From Maribellus luteus (GTDB lineage Bacteria; Bacteroidota; Bacteroidia; Bacteroidales; Prolixibacteraceae): a stretch of 64,000 bases of DNA. Shown in pieces: positions 60,470 through 64,000 of the stretch. Location of the stretch: positions 248,001-312,000 of the forward strand of contig NZ_QWGR01000004.1 of NCBI RefSeq assembly GCF_003576475.1, given 5' to 3'. Positions within the stretch are counted from its first letter, which is position 1. Each line of letters starts with the position of its first letter. A program made the position numbers and the translations under genes. The notes under the pieces were generated by a model that had not been told where the DNA came from, did no database searches, and was given only the letters and a program-made list of their open reading frames with translations.

Positions 60470-61912
60470 ATGAAACGGATTATTACATTGGCCATCTTCG
60501 TGCTTAGCTCTTGTTTTTGGGTAAATGCGGGTACAGATGGCGGAACAAAAGAAAATAAGAGTGAAATAAGTAATAAGCTGACATGGTGGGAAGATGCTAA
60601 ATTTGGCATGTTTATTCACTGGGGCTTATATTCAAAAACAGCAGGATATTGGAAAGATAGGAAGGCAACAGGGTTCGAGCATTTTATGCTTTACGAACGT
60701 ATTCCCTGGAAGGAATATGCCACTATTGCTAACGACTTTAACCCGGTTAACTACAATGCAGAAGAGTGGGTATTGACCGCAAAAAATGCCGGGATGAAAT
60801 ACCTGGTTATTACCGCCAAGCATCATGATGGTTTTGCCCTTTTTGATTCACCTTCGAGTGATTATGACATTGTCGATTGCACGCCATATGCAAAAGATCC
60901 AATGAAAGAATTGTCGGCTGCTTGTCATAAACATGGCATCAGACTTGGTTTTTATTATTCCCTGGGGCGCGATTGGCAAGATCCGGATGTGCCGACAAAC
61001 TGGCCGGTTAAGGGAGGGAGAAGTAATACCTGGGACTATCCTGATGAGGATAAAAAGGTGTTTAACAAGTATTTTGAACGAAAAGTTAAACCTCAAGTAC
61101 GAGAACTGCTTACCCAATACGGAAAAGTTGACGTTTTATGGTTCGATACGCCCGGATTAATTAGTGAAGCCGAAAGCGAAGAACTGCGTAATTTTATATT
61201 AACGATTCAGCCCGAATGCATTATCAATAGCCGCATCGGAAACGGGAAAGGCGATTACAACGTTCACGAACAAAACATTGTACAAAAAGGAGATACCAGC
61301 CCTTGGGAATCATGTATTACAATGAGTCGCAACTGGGGGTTTGTAGCGTATGATACGGCTTACAAAAGCCCGGAGCTAATGATACGTCAGCTGCTCGAAA
61401 TAGTGAGTAAAGGAGGTAATTTCTTGCTTAATAATGGGCCTACAGCTAAAGGCGATATGACGGAGCAGACGCTTATCAGCTTAGAAAAGATTGGTGAATG
61501 GATGAAGCTCAATGCAGAAGGAGTTTATGGTACACAACCCTGGCATGTGGCTAATGAGCGACTTGATAATAAAATCAGCGAGCATACGCTTCAAAAGCAC
61601 GATGATAAAAACACCATGAAAGATGCTGTAAATGATGCAACATCCAGGCAGATTTTTCCCGAAGTCCGTTTTACATCAAAAGGAGAAAATGTGTATGCTT
61701 ATGTGTGCAGTCTTGAAAGCTCTGAAGTGTGCATTAAATCTTTGGCAGCCGATAAAGCCGGAAAAATAGAAAGTGTTGAATGGCTGGGCAGAGCTGATAA
61801 AGTCGAATGGAAACAAACGGAGCTGGGATTAATACTTAACATGTCAGCTAACCCAATTGATGAAATACCGGTGGCCGGTTTCAGAATTAAATTTGGTAAG
61901 TCTAATAGATAA
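60470..61912 (+). CDS. GH29 alpha-L-fucosidase
   Basis: 480 aa with a signal peptide (FVLSSCFWVNAG). GH29 motifs are plain: WWEDAKFGMFIHWGLYS, YLVITAKHHDGFALFDS, nucleophile Asp226 in VLWFDTPGLI, and KGGNFLLNNGPTAKGDM. The C-terminal beta domain is short. It hydrolyses alpha-linked fucose with retention. Together with GH95 it indicates a fucosylated substrate with more than one fucose linkage. Confidence 0.93.
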   Translation: MKRIITLAIFVLSSCFWVNAGTDGGTKENKSEISNKLTWWEDAKFGMFIHWGLYSKTAGYWKDRKATGFEHFMLYERIPWKEYATIANDFNPVNYNAEEWVLTAKNAGMKYLVITAKHHDGFALFDSPSSDYDIVDCTPYAKDPMKELSAACHKHGIRLGFYYSLGRDWQDPDVPTNWPVKGGRSNTWDYPDEDKKVFNKYFERKVKPQVRELLTQYGKVDVLWFDTPGLISEAESEELRNFILTIQPECIINSRIGNGKGDYNVHEQNIVQKGDTSPWESCITMSRNWGFVAYDTAYKSPELMIRQLLEIVSKGGNFLLNNGPTAKGDMTEQTLISLEKIGEWMKLNAEGVYGTQPWHVANERLDNKISEHTLQKHDDKNTMKDAVNDATSRQIFPEVRFTSKGENVYAYVCSLESSEVCIKSLAADKAGKIESVEWLGRADKVEWKQTELGLILNMSANPIDEIPVAGFRIKFGKSNR

Positions 61913-61955
61913 AACGTTCGGGGAGTGTAGTTGGCTACCTTTTAATACTATAGCA

Positions 61956-63095
61956 ATGAAAATAGAGAGAATCACGACTATTGGTATTGTCATTCTTAGC
62001 GCGATGATTTTGTTATCGGGATGTTCAGGAACGAAAACCAATGAAGAAAAAGAAACGCCGGAATGGGCAAACCTGGTGTACGACCGCATTGGCGTGGCTC
62101 CTGTTGGAGGTGGTTTTGAAATGGAAGATTACTGGGTTTGGGGAAGTTCAGTAGTAAAAGGCGACGATGGATTGTATCATATGTTTGCCAGTCGTTGGCC
62201 AAAAAAATTGCCTTTCCATCCGGGCTGGATGACTGATTCAGAAATTGTACACGCCACTTCTGCCACTCCTGAAGGCCCCTTTGAATTTAGCGATGTGGCC
62301 CTTGGTGCCCGGGGCGCGCAATATTGGGACGGGCGCTCTGCCCATAATCCAAGGGTATTGCGCTACAAGGATTTATACGTCATGTTTTACACCGGATCAA
62401 CTCACCCCTTCGCCGATGTTAGCAACCCTGATACGTTGAAATTAGGTACCGCTTATCCCGTAGTAGCTCGCTCTAATAAGCGCATCGGTATCGCTACTTC
62501 TAAAAGTCCGTACGGGCCTTGGGCGCGTCGTGATGCACCTGCCTTAGACACAAAGCCCGATTCTTTTTACAGCTTCCTAACTTCAAATCCATCGCCTTGG
62601 ATTAACGAGGATGGAAGTGTGGTGCTGATGTTTAAATCGAGAGCTTATGGTGATAAGTATCCTTTCCAAAGCAGAATGTTCATTGGTATGGCCATGGCTC
62701 CCGACATTAACAGCCCGCTAAAGGTGGTTTCTGACGAACCTGTATTTAGTAAAGACAAATTTGGTGTTATAGAAGATCCTTTCATTTGGAAAGATGAAAA
62801 TGGGTATCATATGATTGCCAAAGACCAGTACGGTGAAATCACAGGACATCATCATGCGGGTGTAATGGCACACTCCGTTGATGCGATCAACTGGATGGTA
62901 GATGATCAGCCTCTGGCCTATGAACGTGTCATCAACTGGAGCGATGGACAGGCCATTAAAATGGGACAACTGGAAAGGCCTTTTGGATTAATTGAGCAGG
63001 GAAGACTTACACACTTGTTCTTTGCAACAATGGATGGTCCGGGAGGCTTTAATCGTTCTACAAAATCGTGGAATATGGTATTGCCTCTGAAATAG
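61956..63095 (+). CDS. Five-bladed propeller hydrolase, GH43/GH117-superfamily-like
   Basis: 379 aa from the ATG at 61956, which gives a lipoprotein signal (SAMILLSGC, Cys23); longer frames overlap the GH29 gene. The mature protein has beta-propeller segments with SSVVKGDDGLYHMF, RSAHNPRVLRYKDLYVMFYTG, GVIEDPFIWKDENGYHM and HHHAGVMAHS. These resemble the Asp and Glu-Asp-Pro-Phe motifs of GH43/GH117-type five-bladed enzymes, but I cannot place it in a defined family. It probably removes a side-chain sugar. Begins 44 bp after GH29. Confidence 0.6.
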   Translation: MKIERITTIGIVILSAMILLSGCSGTKTNEEKETPEWANLVYDRIGVAPVGGGFEMEDYWVWGSSVVKGDDGLYHMFASRWPKKLPFHPGWMTDSEIVHATSATPEGPFEFSDVALGARGAQYWDGRSAHNPRVLRYKDLYVMFYTGSTHPFADVSNPDTLKLGTAYPVVARSNKRIGIATSKSPYGPWARRDAPALDTKPDSFYSFLTSNPSPWINEDGSVVLMFKSRAYGDKYPFQSRMFIGMAMAPDINSPLKVVSDEPVFSKDKFGVIEDPFIWKDENGYHMIAKDQYGEITGHHHAGVMAHSVDAINWMVDDQPLAYERVINWSDGQAIKMGQLERPFGLIEQGRLTHLFFATMDGPGGFNRSTKSWNMVLPLK

Positions 63096-63224
63096 GTTCG
63101 ATGGTTCTAAAGTACGGCATTGAAGGGGTGTGCAACGATGGTGAAAGAAACCAGGTAGACGGTTTGCTAAGTTTAAAGTCGTGAAAAGTGCGAAAAATAG
63201 AAATTGATAATTATAAATAGTGTT

Positions 63225-64000
63225 ATGAGATTTTTGGGACAGCTTTTTTTTATTTTGATTTCGATAGGAGTCTTTTTCGGATGTAAGAAGGAAAATGCAA
63301 ATCAAACTTTTATAGAAGAGAATATAGAATTTGCATCTGCTCAAATCGGATTGCAATTGGATGCAATTCGTAAAACCAATAAGGTGTTGAATCCAAGAAC
63401 AATTAATGAGGATGGGACTACCCGCTATGTGAATCCGCAATGTTGGACAAGTGGCTTTTTTCCTGGTACGATGTGGTATATGTATGAACTAACTGGCGAG
63501 CAGAAATGGATCGATTACGGGACTGAATTAACTGAATCGTTGGAGAGTGTGCAATACCTGAAGTGGCATCATGATGTGGGTTTCATGATCGGATGTAGTT
63601 ATGGCAATGCATACCGTTTAAACAAAAATGAGAAGTATGCCAACGTGATTGTCCAGGCTGCTAAGTCGTTATCAACCCGATTCAGACCCGGAGCAGGCGT
63701 TATACAATCGTGGAATACCACAAACGGATGGATGTCGCAGCGTGGTTGGGAATGTCCGGTCATTATAGACAATATGATGAACCTCGAACTGCTGTTTAAT
63801 GCCACGCGCCTGAGTGGTGATTCCACTTTTTATGACATTGCAGTACAGCATGCTAACACTACTTTGACAAACCAGTTCAGGGAGGATTTTAGCTCGTGGC
63901 ATGTTGTTGACTATGATACTATCACAGGGGATGTGCGTCAGAAAAATACCGCGCAGGGGTATTCCGATGATTCGGCCTGGGCCAGAGGGCAAGCCTGGGG
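63225..64000 (+). CDS. GH88 unsaturated glucuronyl hydrolase, second copy (cut by window end)
   Basis: The ATG at 63225 opens a lipoprotein (VFFGCKKEN, Cys20) that is still open at the window end after 258 codons. Motifs match the GH88 at 15051: WTSGFFPGTMWYMYE, HHDVGFM (Asp117), IIDNMMNLELL (Asp182), YSDDSAWARGQAW. Between the two Asp motifs it has GWMSQRGWE, unlike the first copy (KKKDW), so their pockets may accept different aglycones. It serves the lyase of this locus. The last ~140 residues lie outside the window. Confidence 0.92.
   Translation, partial: MRFLGQLFFILISIGVFFGCKKENANQTFIEENIEFASAQIGLQLDAIRKTNKVLNPRTINEDGTTRYVNPQCWTSGFFPGTMWYMYELTGEQKWIDYGTELTESLESVQYLKWHHDVGFMIGCSYGNAYRLNKNEKYANVIVQAAKSLSTRFRPGAGVIQSWNTTNGWMSQRGWECPVIIDNMMNLELLFNATRLSGDSTFYDIAVQHANTTLTNQFREDFSSWHVVDYDTITGDVRQKNTAQGYSDDSAWARGQAW

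Noticed and set aside
61857-61955. 33-residue N-terminal extension of the propeller hydrolase
   Set aside because: Overlaps the GH29 gene and precedes a perfect lipoprotein signal starting at 61956.

Overview
The window is a 64-kb piece of a Bacteroidota chromosome, probably a polysaccharide-degrading Bacteroidales/Marinilabiliales-type organism (lineage inferred, not proven). The support is three SusC/SusD pairs, a hybrid two-component system, lipoproteins with Cys-Asp/Glu-rich surface-export motifs, A-rich translation starts instead of Shine-Dalgarno sites, and TAnnTTTG-type promoter boxes. No tRNA, rRNA, CRISPR array, transposase or integrase was seen.

Region 1 (about 1-11.3 kb) holds general cell functions. 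It starts with the 3' part of a histidine kinase and a dipeptide epimerase. A compact hemerythrin / LuxR regulator / porin / FMN-binding set follows, with a perfect 25-bp palindrome upstream of the porin. Next come a small membrane protein, DoxX, one arylsulfatase, a cytoplasmic M48-like metallopeptidase with a two-helix membrane partner, and a ketopantoate reductase.

Region 2 (11.3-23.1 kb, + strand) is a lyase battery without its own SusC/SusD. It contains a truncated heparinase C-terminal remnant, a 906-residue heparinase II/III-like enzyme, a GH88 unsaturated uronyl hydrolase, a PL12-type lyase, a BNR_4 (PL24/25-like) propeller, a PL15-like enzyme and a PL38-like enzyme. A perfect LacI-type palindrome lies about 80 bp before the first ORF. 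A strong bidirectional hairpin closes the cluster.

Region 3 (23.1-35.7 kb, - strand) looks like a beta-1,6-glucan utilisation locus: SusC, SusD, two surface-binding lipoproteins, two GH30 enzymes and a TPR/DUF6377-type transmembrane regulator. The gene content resembles the fungal beta-1,6-glucan locus known in Bacteroides thetaiotaomicron.

Region 4 (35.8 kb to the end) is a second, more AT-rich locus. A divergent hybrid two-component regulator is followed by a GH2-GH95 unit, two tandem SusC/SusD pairs, a lipoprotein with a sulfatase-modifying-factor-like head, a lipoprotein with an alginate-lyase-type head, GH20, GH29, a five-bladed propeller hydrolase and a second GH88 cut by the window end. 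The enzymes fit a fucosylated, HexNAc- and uronate-containing polysaccharide. A repeated sequence upstream of both the GH2 and SusC units, each time just before a promoter-like box, is the best candidate for the regulator's operator.
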